Positions 1 through 8,776 of a DNA stretch of 64,000 bases are shown here, in pieces. The notes beneath the pieces are model-generated. The model made no database searches. It was not told the origin of the DNA and saw only the letters and a list, made by a program, of their open reading frames with translations. The stretch is from Clostridiales bacterium. GTDB lineage: Bacteria > Bacillota > Clostridia > Oscillospirales > Oscillospiraceae. The position numbers and the translations under genes were made by a program. The number at the start of each line of letters is the position of its first letter. Positions within the stretch are counted from its first letter, which is position 1. The stretch is from the NCBI GenBank assembly GCA_004554585.1, contig SFLH01000009.1:1-64000 (forward strand), written 5' to 3'.

Positions 1-86
1 AGATGGGATTTGAAATGCTGAAAAACCTTGTATTTCCAAGCATTTTTAAGCATTAGATGCCACTTCCCGATGTCGTATCGGGTCTA
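1..86. other. Left-edge sequence outside the tRNA remnant
   Basis: No convincing gene fits in these 86 bases. One plus-strand frame is open from the window edge to a TAG at 54-56 and could be the tail of a gene beginning to the left. A short hairpin (CCCGAT/ATCGGG, 66-82) follows. Because tRNA identity on the right starts abruptly in the anticodon loop, I infer that this is the end of an integrated element; the residues themselves do not prove it. Confidence 0.3.
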
Positions 87-131
87 CTCCTAAGCGGAAC
101 GTAGTGAGTTCGAGTCTCGCCGGGGGTGCCA
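87..131 (+). other. 3' half of tRNA-Arg(CCT), probable attachment site
   Basis: Counting back from CCA (129-131) gives a discriminator G, a 7-nt acceptor strand (121-127), a 5-bp T stem (104-108 with 116-120) closing loop TTCGAGT, a 5-nt variable region, an anticodon-stem 3' strand (94-98) and a 7-nt loop CTCCTAA (87-93) with anticodon CCT. Upstream of base 87 the pairing partners are missing: the 5' anticodon strand, D arm and acceptor 5' strand are absent. A break in the anticodon loop is what tyrosine recombinases leave when they integrate into tRNA genes. In that model the native chromosome lies to the right and the element to the left, outside the window. It is not a functional tRNA by itself. 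Confidence 0.6.
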
Positions 132-137
132 AAAGCA

Positions 138-180
138 ACCGCTGTAAGCCGTCTTTTCGGTGGCTTACAGCGGTTTTTCT
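138..180 (+). terminator. Rho-independent terminator after the tRNA remnant
   Basis: A 13-bp perfect stem (138-150 with 162-174) closes an 11-nt loop and is followed by a T run at 174-178. It fits the original terminator of the tRNA-Arg gene, read rightward. On the other strand it may also stop the XRE gene that ends at 207. Confidence 0.8.
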
Positions 181-206
181 TTCTGCGTTTGCCGCAGTGG
201 GAGCGA

Positions 207-1085
207 TTATCTGCCGCGCATTTTCCTCCAAAAGAAGAGCCCAGAAAGGAGGCCGGGCACGCCGATCCAAAGGATCATCGCGCCCAGGGTAACCAGTTCA
301 AAGGAGGAGACGGTCAAAGAACAGGCGATATACAGCAGGGTAACGGGAAGAGAAATCCCGCCGAGAATCCTGTGGGCGAGATACCAGGTCTCCTCGTCCA
401 ATACCGTCCACGGCAGGCGGAGACCAGTGTGTCTGCTGTAGGGCAGCTTCGGCGCCACGATTCCGGCAAAGAGCATCACGCAGGACACGACGGCCATGGC
501 AAACATCCGCTCTCCGTATTCTGAAAACGTCACCACATCCAAGGCGATCAAAAGGGCAAATGCCACGCCGGCCACAAACATGCCGATGTTGCACAGGGTG
601 GTCAGGCGCAGGACTTTCAGATTGCCGCCCTCGGCGGCCTCGCTGGTGAAAAGGGGCAGGTTGCGATAGAGAAGGATCGCCGCCGCCAGCAGACACGCGC
701 CGGTCAAAAGGAGGGAGACGATCTCCTGACGGATGAGCAGCGCCAGCAGCAGGGCCCAAAAGGAAAGAAGCAGAATCCACCCTCTCTTCCGGCCAACTTG
801 CCGCTGCAGCGTTTCCTGCCGTGCGTACTCCGCCAGCTGCTGGTTGGCCTTTGCCAGTTCTTCGGCCAAGTTCAGCCCGTCCTGGCTGTCCGCCGGAAGC
901 TCCAGCAGTTGGCTGACGGAGACCCCCAGTACGTCCGCTATGCGCAGGACAACGTCCGCGTCGGGAACGGACAACCCGTTTTCCCACTTTGAGACGGTTT
1001 GCCTTACCACATGCAGCTGGACGGCCAGCTCTTCCTGGCTCATTCCTTTGGCTTTGCGCAGGGCTTTGATTTGCTCGTGAAGCAT
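207..1085 (-). CDS. XRE-family regulator fused to an SdpI-like membrane domain
   Basis: A 292-residue protein. Residues 1-65 are a Cro/C1-type helix-turn-helix (SQEELAVQLHVVRQTVSKWE). A short charged linker follows, then about six hydrophobic membrane segments from about residue 105 to 288. Near residue 225 the segment TGLRLPWTVLDEETW followed by AHRILG matches the signature of the SdpI immunity-protein family. The design suggests a DNA-binding domain tethered to a membrane module, which could respond to envelope stress or a toxic peptide; the ligand is unknown. The start is supported by AAAGGAG. It is transcribed alone toward the tRNA remnant, and its promoter at 1124-1152 carries a small palindrome that may mediate autoregulation. 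Confidence 0.8.
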   Translation of the reverse strand: MLHEQIKALRKAKGMSQEELAVQLHVVRQTVSKWENGLSVPDADVVLRIADVLGVSVSQLLELPADSQDGLNLAEELAKANQQLAEYARQETLQRQVGRKRGWILLLSFWALLLALLIRQEIVSLLLTGACLLAAAILLYRNLPLFTSEAAEGGNLKVLRLTTLCNIGMFVAGVAFALLIALDVVTFSEYGERMFAMAVVSCVMLFAGIVAPKLPYSRHTGLRLPWTVLDEETWYLAHRILGGISLPVTLLYIACSLTVSSFELVTLGAMILWIGVPGLLSGLFFWRKMRGR

Positions 1086-1123
1086 AGGTTCGTGCTCCTT
1101 TCCCCAGGGATCTGCATAGCTCT

Positions 1124-1152
1124 ATGATATCCTCAGATGCCTTGCAGGGCAA
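1124..1152 (-). promoter_or_regulatory. Promoter and possible operator of the XRE gene
   Basis: Read leftward: -35 TTGCCC (1152-1147), a 17-bp spacer and -10 TATCAT (1129-1124). An inverted repeat CTTGC-AGG-GCAAG (1141-1153) covers the -35, where a Cro-type repressor would bind. Function is inferred from position only. Confidence 0.5.
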
Positions 1153-1202
1153 GCAACAGAACTTAACAAGGAGTGTCTGGCCCAAAACTTTGTGCCACAG
1201 GA

Positions 1203-1256
1203 AACCATCCCACCACAGGAAGCCGGCCGCAGCCGCGTTCCTGTGGTGGGATGGTT
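1203..1256. repeat. 19-bp perfect inverted repeat, probable terminator
   Basis: Two 19-bp arms (1203-1221 and 1238-1256) flank a GC-rich 16-base loop. It lies downstream of kdpE on the minus strand, so it probably ends the kdpDE transcript. The trailing T run is weak in both directions (TTTCC or TTGTTT), so an element-boundary or structural role is also possible. Confidence 0.5.
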
Positions 1257-1272
1257 GTTTGCGGAAAGACGG

Positions 1273-1375
1273 TCAAGAGGGTTCTCGCGACTTTCGCGCG
1301 GCACATTTTTCCGTCATGGCCCCCATCAGCCGGCCCAGCTTCCTAGGGAACCAATAGCACAGAAGGGTCTGCAGC
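1273..1375 (-). other. Possible 3' remnant of a gene at the kdp block edge
   Basis: Directly after the kdpE stop, on the same strand, a short frame runs to a TGA at 1275-1273. It is GC-rich at third codon positions, like the chromosome and unlike kdp (read as KLQTLLCYWFPRKLGRLMGA and onward), and it has no start of its own. It may be the leftover tail of a gene cut by acquisition of the kdp block. I recognise no family, and chance is a real alternative. Confidence 0.2.
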
Positions 1376-2080
1376 TTATGGCTCTACCCGCATCATGCGA
1401 TACCCAACTCCAATATGAGTTTGGATATATTGTGGAGAACCCGGCTCTTTTTCCAATTTCTTACGTAGAGTAGCCATAAATACGCGAAGTGAGGCAACAT
1501 CGTTTTCCCAGCTCCTTCCCCAAATCTGCTGGGTGATGAAAGTGTGGGTCAGTACCTTGCCTACGTTTTTACAAAGTAAACACAGCAGTTTGTATTCACC
1601 GGGGGTTAAGTGAAGCTCTTGGCCATCCAAAAAAGCACAGCCAGCAGCATAATCCACTTTTAATTTGCCATTTGTAAAAACCGAGTCTGTATTCATAGAA
1701 CCAATCTGCAGTGCGGATAAGCGCCGCTGTGTCACTCGCAGTCTTGCAAGCAGTTCTTCCACGGAAAAGGGCTTGGTCAGATAATCGTCCGCACCAGCAT
1801 CCAGCGCATCGATTTTATCCGTATCCTCACTCCGAGCGCTGATTACAATAATGGGCATATTGGACCAAGAACGAACTTTGTGAATGACTTCCACACCATC
1901 CATATCTGGTAGCCCCAGATCCAACAAAATGATTTCAGGATTGTGGGAGGAGGCCTCCAGAATAGCTGTTTCTCCGTTTGCCGCAGTCAAGAAGCGATAA
2001 CCATGGGCTTTTAATGTTGTAGTAATTAAATTGCGAACGGGGGTATCGTCCTCAACGACTAAAATCAAAGGTTTATTCAT
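1376..2080 (-). CDS. kdpE: KdpE, response regulator for K+ uptake genes
   Basis: A 234-residue OmpR/PhoB-type regulator. The receiver domain has the acidic pair ED at 10-11, the phosphorylated aspartate D54 (LLDLGLPDMDG) and a KPFS lysine. A winged helix follows (residues about 135-230), ending in the family motif GVGYRM. It accepts phosphate from KdpD and switches on the kdp genes. It overlaps the kdpD before it by 8 bp and has a good AGGT ribosome binding site, so the two are co-translated. It is the only KdpE in the window although there are two KdpD proteins. Its likely targets are the ATTAA arrays at 5428-5490, 10962-11025 and 13777-13840. Confidence 0.93.
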   Translation of the reverse strand: MNKPLILVVEDDTPVRNLITTTLKAHGYRFLTAANGETAILEASSHNPEIILLDLGLPDMDGVEVIHKVRSWSNMPIIVISARSEDTDKIDALDAGADDYLTKPFSVEELLARLRVTQRRLSALQIGSMNTDSVFTNGKLKVDYAAGCAFLDGQELHLTPGEYKLLCLLCKNVGKVLTHTFITQQIWGRSWENDVASLRVFMATLRKKLEKEPGSPQYIQTHIGVGYRMMRVEP

Positions 2081-4706
2081 GTAGTTCTACCTCCCCGGCT
2101 GGTACAGAAAATGTAAAAATGGATCCATGAGGCAAATGATCGGTGACCATGATTTCTCCTCCATGTGCATTGACAATCGATTTGCACAGTGCCAAGCCCA
2201 GTCCCATACTGCGGCGACTATCCGCAATTTGATTGGACGCACTGTAAAACATATCAAAAATATGCGGTTTGTCTTGGTCTGAGATCCCCGGACCGTTATC
2301 TGCAATGGAAATATAAATATCGTTTCCTTTGCGTTTCCAACCTATGTCGATTTCAGAGCCTACTGGTGTGTACTTGATAGCATTGTCGACGATGTTAATG
2401 ATAACTTGAACAATAAGCTTTGCGTCAATCTGCGCCAAAAGGTATTCCTCACTGTTCTGTACGTTCAAGTGGTATTCCGCGCTCTTCCGATTAATATGAC
2501 GCAAGGCTTCCGCAACCACTTCATCAATCAGCTCCGTAGATACATGCAGGTTCATCTGTCCTTCTTCCAACCGACTGACGGACAACAGATTTTCCACTAG
2601 GTTAATGAGCCACATGGCATCATCGTATATATCGGTATACATTTGTTCCTTGGCCTCTGCATCAAATAAATCTCCGTTGGTGAGCAGGTTGCTGGCGTTT
2701 CCCGAAATAGAAGTAAGAGGAGTACGCAAATCATGAGAAATCGATCGAAGCAAATTAGCGCGAAGCTGTTCGTTTTTCGCCAAAACCGCAGCAGCTTCTT
2801 TTTCCTCTAAATTCTTTTGGTTTTCAAGGGCAAGAGCAGATTCCCCTAAAACAGAAAGAAGAATACTTGTTTCAAAGGAATCCAGAGGCCTATCCGATGT
2901 GGCAATACCCACAACCCCATAAATCTGCTTTCCAGTCCGTACCGATAGATAGGTGCAACAGGAATCGGAAAAGTTTTCTGTTCCTGAACCCGCCCGTTTA
3001 TTGTTTGTCATCACCCATTGCGCTACCTCACGCTCTTTTTCAGAAGTGTACCGTTCCGGAGAAGGCGCACTGTCCGCAAGAAAGATTTCCGGCATTATAA
3101 GTTGTTCTTCTTTTATGCGGTATGCAATGATATCTCGTTGGAATATTTTTAACAACTGCTTTGCTGTTACCGAGATAATTTCTTCCTCCGTCCGAGCCTT
3201 TTGAAGATTCTGATTCATTTCGAGAAGAAGCTTTGTACGCCATGCTACCTGAGCAGATCGTTTGGCATGGGACTTCAGTTTGGATGCTAAGGATCCTGTA
3301 AGCAGGGAAGCTAGAAACATTACAAGAAAAGTAACAGGGTATCCGCTATCATAGGCATGCAGAGAAAATCTGGGCTCCGTAAAAAAGAAATTGAAGGTAA
3401 GTACACTGACGAAGGAAGCGATAAAACTGCAGACAGAACTCTTTGTGGATATAGAAACCAACATAACACCCAAAATATAAAGCGTGATAATATTGGCCTC
3501 CGTAAAGCCCATATTATAAAACAAAAATCCTATAACCGTGGCGAAAACAAGGAGCATCGCGCTTTTTAACAGATCGAGAATTGACAAGGTCGGCAGACGC
3601 ATGATGTCTCGATGTTTCACAGCAAACCAACCATTCCATCCATTATCGGGAATGATGTGAATGTCAAGTTCTGATGTAAGCTCGATTAGCCGCTCAGTTA
3701 AAGATGGTTTCCGGAACAATATATGATGCGGGATCCCGCTACGGCCAAGCACAATTTTTGTAACCCCTGACAAGCGTGAAAATTCGGCAATCTGATACGC
3801 AACATCATCGCCATAAACTGTTTCAATAGATGCCCCCAATTGCTGCGCCAGATGAATATTGGCCTGGAGGCGTTCTTTATCCGTCTGGGGCATCCACTGA
3901 AACTCTTTTGTTTCTACAAATAATGCCGTAAATCCGCAACGGAAAGCACTTGCCATCCGTGCTGCTGTGCGTATGATTTTCTCATTAGACGGGGCAGCAG
4001 AAAGGCACACCAGGATATGCTCACGAGTGCGGTATTCCATCCTACGAGGGGAACCTTGGGTATATAACGCGGCTCTATCTGCACAACGACGTAAACCAAT
4101 CTCCCGTAGTGCGCTTAATTGTGACAATGCGCAGTCGGAAAGCAACTCTCCCTTCTTTTGCTGAAGTAGACGTCGCTGCAGTCTTTCCGGCTCGATATCA
4201 ATAAACTCCACCTGGGCCGCCTGATCAAACACATGGTCTGGAATACGCTCTGATGCTGACGATCCCAGGATGGAAAAAACAGTGTCTTGAATACTCTCAA
4301 TGTGTTGAACATTCAGTGTTGTATAAACATCCACACCTGCTTTCAGCAATTCCTCTATATCCTGATAGCGCCTCATATGACGGGAATCATCCATATTCAA
4401 GTGAGATAAATCATCCACCAAAATCAGTTCTGGCGATCTTTTTAGACAAACATCCAAATCCATTTCATAAACGGGGCTCCCGTCCTGGATGACCGTTTTA
4501 CAAGGCAACATCTCAAACTTTTCCGCCAACAATTTAGTTTGAGGCCACTGCTCACAGGAAAGAAAGCCAATAACTACATCCCGTCCTGCTTGTCTTGCCT
4601 TCTCGGCTATCTCCAACATAGAAAAACTTTTGCCGGTGCCAGAAAAATAGCTGGCAAAAATGGTGAGCTTTCCTGCATGCTGCTTGGGCAGTGTAACTGT
4701 ATTCAC
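2073..4706 (-). CDS. kdpD: KdpD-family sensor histidine kinase, second copy
   Basis: An 877-residue K+-sensing kinase. In order: an N-terminal KdpD nucleotide-binding domain with a divergent Walker A (SYFSGTGKSFSM) and Walker B (LILVDDLSHLN), a universal-stress-like domain (about 235-355), four membrane segments of DUF4118 (about 375-480), a GAF-like region, the phospho-acceptor helix SHDLRTPL with the histidine near 657, and a HATPase domain with NAIKYTP and GLGLAL. I chose the GTG at 4706 because GAGGG sits six bases before it; a TTG 18 bp upstream has no such site. It is coupled to kdpE by an 8-bp overlap. Compared with the copy at 11050 its Walker motifs are further from the textbook form, which may mean altered ligand sensing. 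Confidence 0.9.
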   Translation of the reverse strand: MNTVTLPKQHAGKLTIFASYFSGTGKSFSMLEIAEKARQAGRDVVIGFLSCEQWPQTKLLAEKFEMLPCKTVIQDGSPVYEMDLDVCLKRSPELILVDDLSHLNMDDSRHMRRYQDIEELLKAGVDVYTTLNVQHIESIQDTVFSILGSSASERIPDHVFDQAAQVEFIDIEPERLQRRLLQQKKGELLSDCALSQLSALREIGLRRCADRAALYTQGSPRRMEYRTREHILVCLSAAPSNEKIIRTAARMASAFRCGFTALFVETKEFQWMPQTDKERLQANIHLAQQLGASIETVYGDDVAYQIAEFSRLSGVTKIVLGRSGIPHHILFRKPSLTERLIELTSELDIHIIPDNGWNGWFAVKHRDIMRLPTLSILDLLKSAMLLVFATVIGFLFYNMGFTEANIITLYILGVMLVSISTKSSVCSFIASFVSVLTFNFFFTEPRFSLHAYDSGYPVTFLVMFLASLLTGSLASKLKSHAKRSAQVAWRTKLLLEMNQNLQKARTEEEIISVTAKQLLKIFQRDIIAYRIKEEQLIMPEIFLADSAPSPERYTSEKEREVAQWVMTNNKRAGSGTENFSDSCCTYLSVRTGKQIYGVVGIATSDRPLDSFETSILLSVLGESALALENQKNLEEKEAAAVLAKNEQLRANLLRSISHDLRTPLTSISGNASNLLTNGDLFDAEAKEQMYTDIYDDAMWLINLVENLLSVSRLEEGQMNLHVSTELIDEVVAEALRHINRKSAEYHLNVQNSEEYLLAQIDAKLIVQVIINIVDNAIKYTPVGSEIDIGWKRKGNDIYISIADNGPGISDQDKPHIFDMFYSASNQIADSRRSMGLGLALCKSIVNAHGGEIMVTDHLPHGSIFTFSVPAGEVELHE

Positions 4707-4746
4707 TATAATCCCTCTTTTCAAGCAAGTGTATTATAGCATAATT

Positions 4747-5247
4747 CTACGACTTCTGTCCGCAGAGGTAATGGACAAAATTTAATACGAAAGATTGCTT
4801 ATCGCTACTTTCCCATAGAACTTTTTGATGCTGCAGACTTTTTTCAACAGGTTTCCCTTTAGTAATTCTATTCTCTCTGGAAAAGGACTGCGGAGTTAGA
4901 GCAATACATTTCTGCTGCATCAGTGTTTCGCTTTTTATATCGGAATTGGCAGATATAACTGCCCCATCGGCATCTCCGCCATCAAAGGGTTTTATAACTT
5001 CCTGCTCATGTCCAACGGATAGATTGCAATGTACATTAGATAAGTGATTGATATCTTTCAAAATATTTGAACCAGTCGGTATGACGTTAAAGCAGGTGGT
5101 CGCAATATTTAAACCGGTTGTTCGCTCCTGTTCCTCGTTCTTCTGCCGAACCTTACCTAGGAAATTATCCACTCTCGCCATAATGTAATATCCCAATATT
5201 GCAGCTGCAGCAAAACTGCCCAGTAAAACGAAGTCTTCCATTCCCAT
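4747..5247 (-). CDS. Kdp-associated single-span membrane protein
   Basis: A 166-residue protein that I cannot assign to a named family. Residues 5-24 form one membrane helix (VLLGSFAAAAILGYYIMARV). A polar stretch follows, then a soluble region of alternating strand and helix character (LNIATTC, then NLSVGHEQEVIKPFDGGDAD) that faintly recalls half of a periplasmic-binding or LysR-effector fold. I chose ATG at 5247 because AGAGGG precedes it; an upstream in-frame extension has no membrane or domain logic. It is the first gene of the kdpD-kdpE transcript, 40 bp ahead of kdpD. Its position suggests a sensor partner or modulator of the adjacent kinase; this is inference from context. Confidence 0.7.
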   Translation of the reverse strand: MGMEDFVLLGSFAAAAILGYYIMARVDNFLGKVRQKNEEQERTTGLNIATTCFNVIPTGSNILKDINHLSNVHCNLSVGHEQEVIKPFDGGDADGAVISANSDIKSETLMQQKCIALTPQSFSRENRITKGKPVEKSLQHQKVLWESSDKQSFVLNFVHYLCGQKS

Positions 5248-5284
5248 TTCTATCCCTCTTTTTGCATCGTAAGGACACTGTACT

Positions 5285-5310
5285 GATATACGGAAGTACT
5301 TCCGTATATC
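5285..5310. promoter_or_regulatory. 26-bp perfect palindrome in the leader of the kdpD-kdpE transcript
   Basis: The 13-bp arms (5285-5297 and 5298-5310, core CGGAAGTACTTCCG) meet without a loop. It lies 38 bp before the start at 5247 and downstream of the putative -10 at 5428-5433. A loopless perfect dyad favours a dimeric protein operator over an RNA hairpin. No regulator can be named. Confidence 0.55.
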
Positions 5311-5427
5311 ACGCTGTGTTCCCAAGAACCAGAATTGTGATGTTTCCTGGCAAGCACCTGCGGTGATGACCGTCATCGCGAAGTTCCCGTTCTACTTAAT
5401 ATGCCGTTACTTTTTCCTTATACCCCC

Positions 5428-5490
5428 ATTATCCACATCTTGTCTAAAAGAGGTATTAATGTATTATGGCGGATATTAAGGCGGTATTAA
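5428..5490 (-). promoter_or_regulatory. Putative KdpE-controlled promoter A
   Basis: Three ATTAA half-sites at 5455, 5475 and 5486 (spacings 20 and 11) lie upstream, in the minus direction, of a -10 GATAAT (5433-5428). The -10 is 21 bases from the nearest half-site and no good -35 is present, as expected for an activator-dependent promoter. The same 20/11 geometry recurs at two other kdp promoters. It would drive the gene at 4747-5247, kdpD and kdpE. The stretch 5248-5573 holds only this site and the 26-bp palindrome. Confidence 0.55.
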
Positions 5491-5573
5491 GACACAAGCC
5501 ATTCCTCCGCTACTTCTTAGAAGCCGCGAACTCTGCGGTCAGGCTACGACGAGCAAAAATTTCACAAGCTGTC

Positions 5574-5768
5574 TTATAGCCAGCCAAACAGGTAGGCGAC
5601 TGAAACCATAACAATTGTTGCACATACACAAACTGCGGCCAAGGTGATAAGAGGCATTCCAATGAAGATCATTAGAAAGCCCAAAAACTTATGATGAAAA
5701 ATAAATTTTTCAATTGAGGAATCAATATACTTTTCAAAATGCGAGACACGATTTATTAATGCGAACAT
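5574..5768 (-). CDS. Small membrane protein within the kdp locus
   Basis: A 64-residue protein with a basic/acidic amphipathic N-terminus (about 1-25) and a long hydrophobic segment (about 28-62) that could cross the membrane once or twice (FLMIFIGMPLITLAAVCVCA). The start is well supported by AAGGAGGAG seven bases before ATG. A terminator separates it from kdpC, so it is probably transcribed on its own between kdpFABC and the kdpDE unit. I recognise no family. The compact hydrophobic design is shared by many transporter-associated microproteins. Confidence 0.65.
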   Translation of the reverse strand: MFALINRVSHFEKYIDSSIEKFIFHHKFLGFLMIFIGMPLITLAAVCVCATIVMVSVAYLFGWL

Positions 5769-5850
5769 ATCTGTCTCCTCCTTATGGCATTATGATAGCG
5801 CACAGAAACTAAAACTGGGGAAAAGATCGCACCTATGGAATTAAGAAAAG

Positions 5851-5901
5851 ATAAAAGGCCGCCAGCCTGCCTGAAATACCCAGACAGGCCGGTGACCTTT
5901 T
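5851..5901 (-). terminator. Terminator of the kdpFABC transcript
   Basis: An imperfect long hairpin with G-T pairs (5857-5873 with 5881-5893) is flanked by AAAA at 5853-5856, which reads TTTT on the minus strand after the stem. It lies about 120 bp downstream of kdpC. The rest of 5769-6019 shows no gene. Confidence 0.65.
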
Positions 5902-6019
5902 GAATAGCATATAAAGATGGACTCTGCCATTCTAAGCTTTAACTTTCTGCTTCAGCGTTTTGTCATAGTGGAATTGCATCGTGTGTGCCGCCACAATCGA
6001 AAACCAGCGGAAATGGCAC

Positions 6020-6694
6020 TTATTTGGGCTCGTCCCCCACAAGCCCCATCGCCTTAGCAATATCTAAGTTTACGCCGAGAACATTGACGGTTTCTTCACC
6101 CAAAACACCAAACAACTTACCTTCTGTATTATCCTCCACGATTTGCTCCAGCACCTCCTCGCTCAGACCGGAGGCCGCTGCCAGGGCAGGGATCTGAATG
6201 GCGGCGGACTCGGGGGTGATATGGGGGTCCAGACCGGATCCGGAAGCAGTCATCAGATCGGCGGGGATGTCCTCCCGCTTCACATTTGGGTTAGCCTCCA
6301 GGAATGCCTCGATGTCAGCCTCGACCCGTTCCGTCAGTGCAGGATTGGAGGGGGCATAATTGTTTGAGCCCGAACTGAGCCCGGCAAATTCACTGCCATC
6401 GTTGCAGTATTGATTGCCCTGTTCATCTTCATAATAGGTGTTATAGTTATAGGCCGAAGGACGTCCCTTCATAAAATAGGGCTCCGTGAAATCTTGTCCC
6501 ACATTTTCTGCCCCTACAGCCTGGCCGTCTGCATAGACCAAGCTGCCATTGGCTTGGCTGGGAAAAATCACCGCAGAAATACCGCTGAGCAATACAGGAA
6601 AGACAACACCACAGAGCAGCAACAGTATTAATGTTACCACCAACGACTGACGCGGGCCGCGAAAAAGAGCGTTCGTACTTGTTATTTTGTTCAT
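6020..6694 (-). CDS. kdpC: KdpC, stabilising subunit of the K+-transporting ATPase
   Basis: A 224-residue subunit with one N-terminal membrane helix (about 17-40) and an extracytoplasmic domain. The family signatures are visible: FTEPYFMKGRPSA, SGSNNYAPSNPAL, and SGSGLDPHITPESAAIQIPA near residue 150. The C-terminus (LGEETVNVLGVNLDIA) also fits. KdpC bridges KdpA and KdpB and is thought to raise ATP affinity. It follows kdpB by 14 bp and ends the operon before a terminator. An insertion rich in N, Y and D (about 83-100) is typical of Gram-positive KdpC. Confidence 0.96.
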   Translation of the reverse strand: MNKITSTNALFRGPRQSLVVTLILLLLCGVVFPVLLSGISAVIFPSQANGSLVYADGQAVGAENVGQDFTEPYFMKGRPSAYNYNTYYEDEQGNQYCNDGSEFAGLSSGSNNYAPSNPALTERVEADIEAFLEANPNVKREDIPADLMTASGSGLDPHITPESAAIQIPALAAASGLSEEVLEQIVEDNTEGKLFGVLGEETVNVLGVNLDIAKAMGLVGDEPK

Positions 6695-6708
6695 AGTAAG
6701 GGACCTCC

Positions 6709-8760
<2,052 letters not shown>

Positions 8761-8776
8761 ATTACGAAAAGCCTCC

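Noticed and set aside
87..131. Complete, functional tRNA-Arg gene
   Set aside because: The 5' half does not pair: no D arm, no 5' acceptor strand and no 5' anticodon strand can be found upstream.
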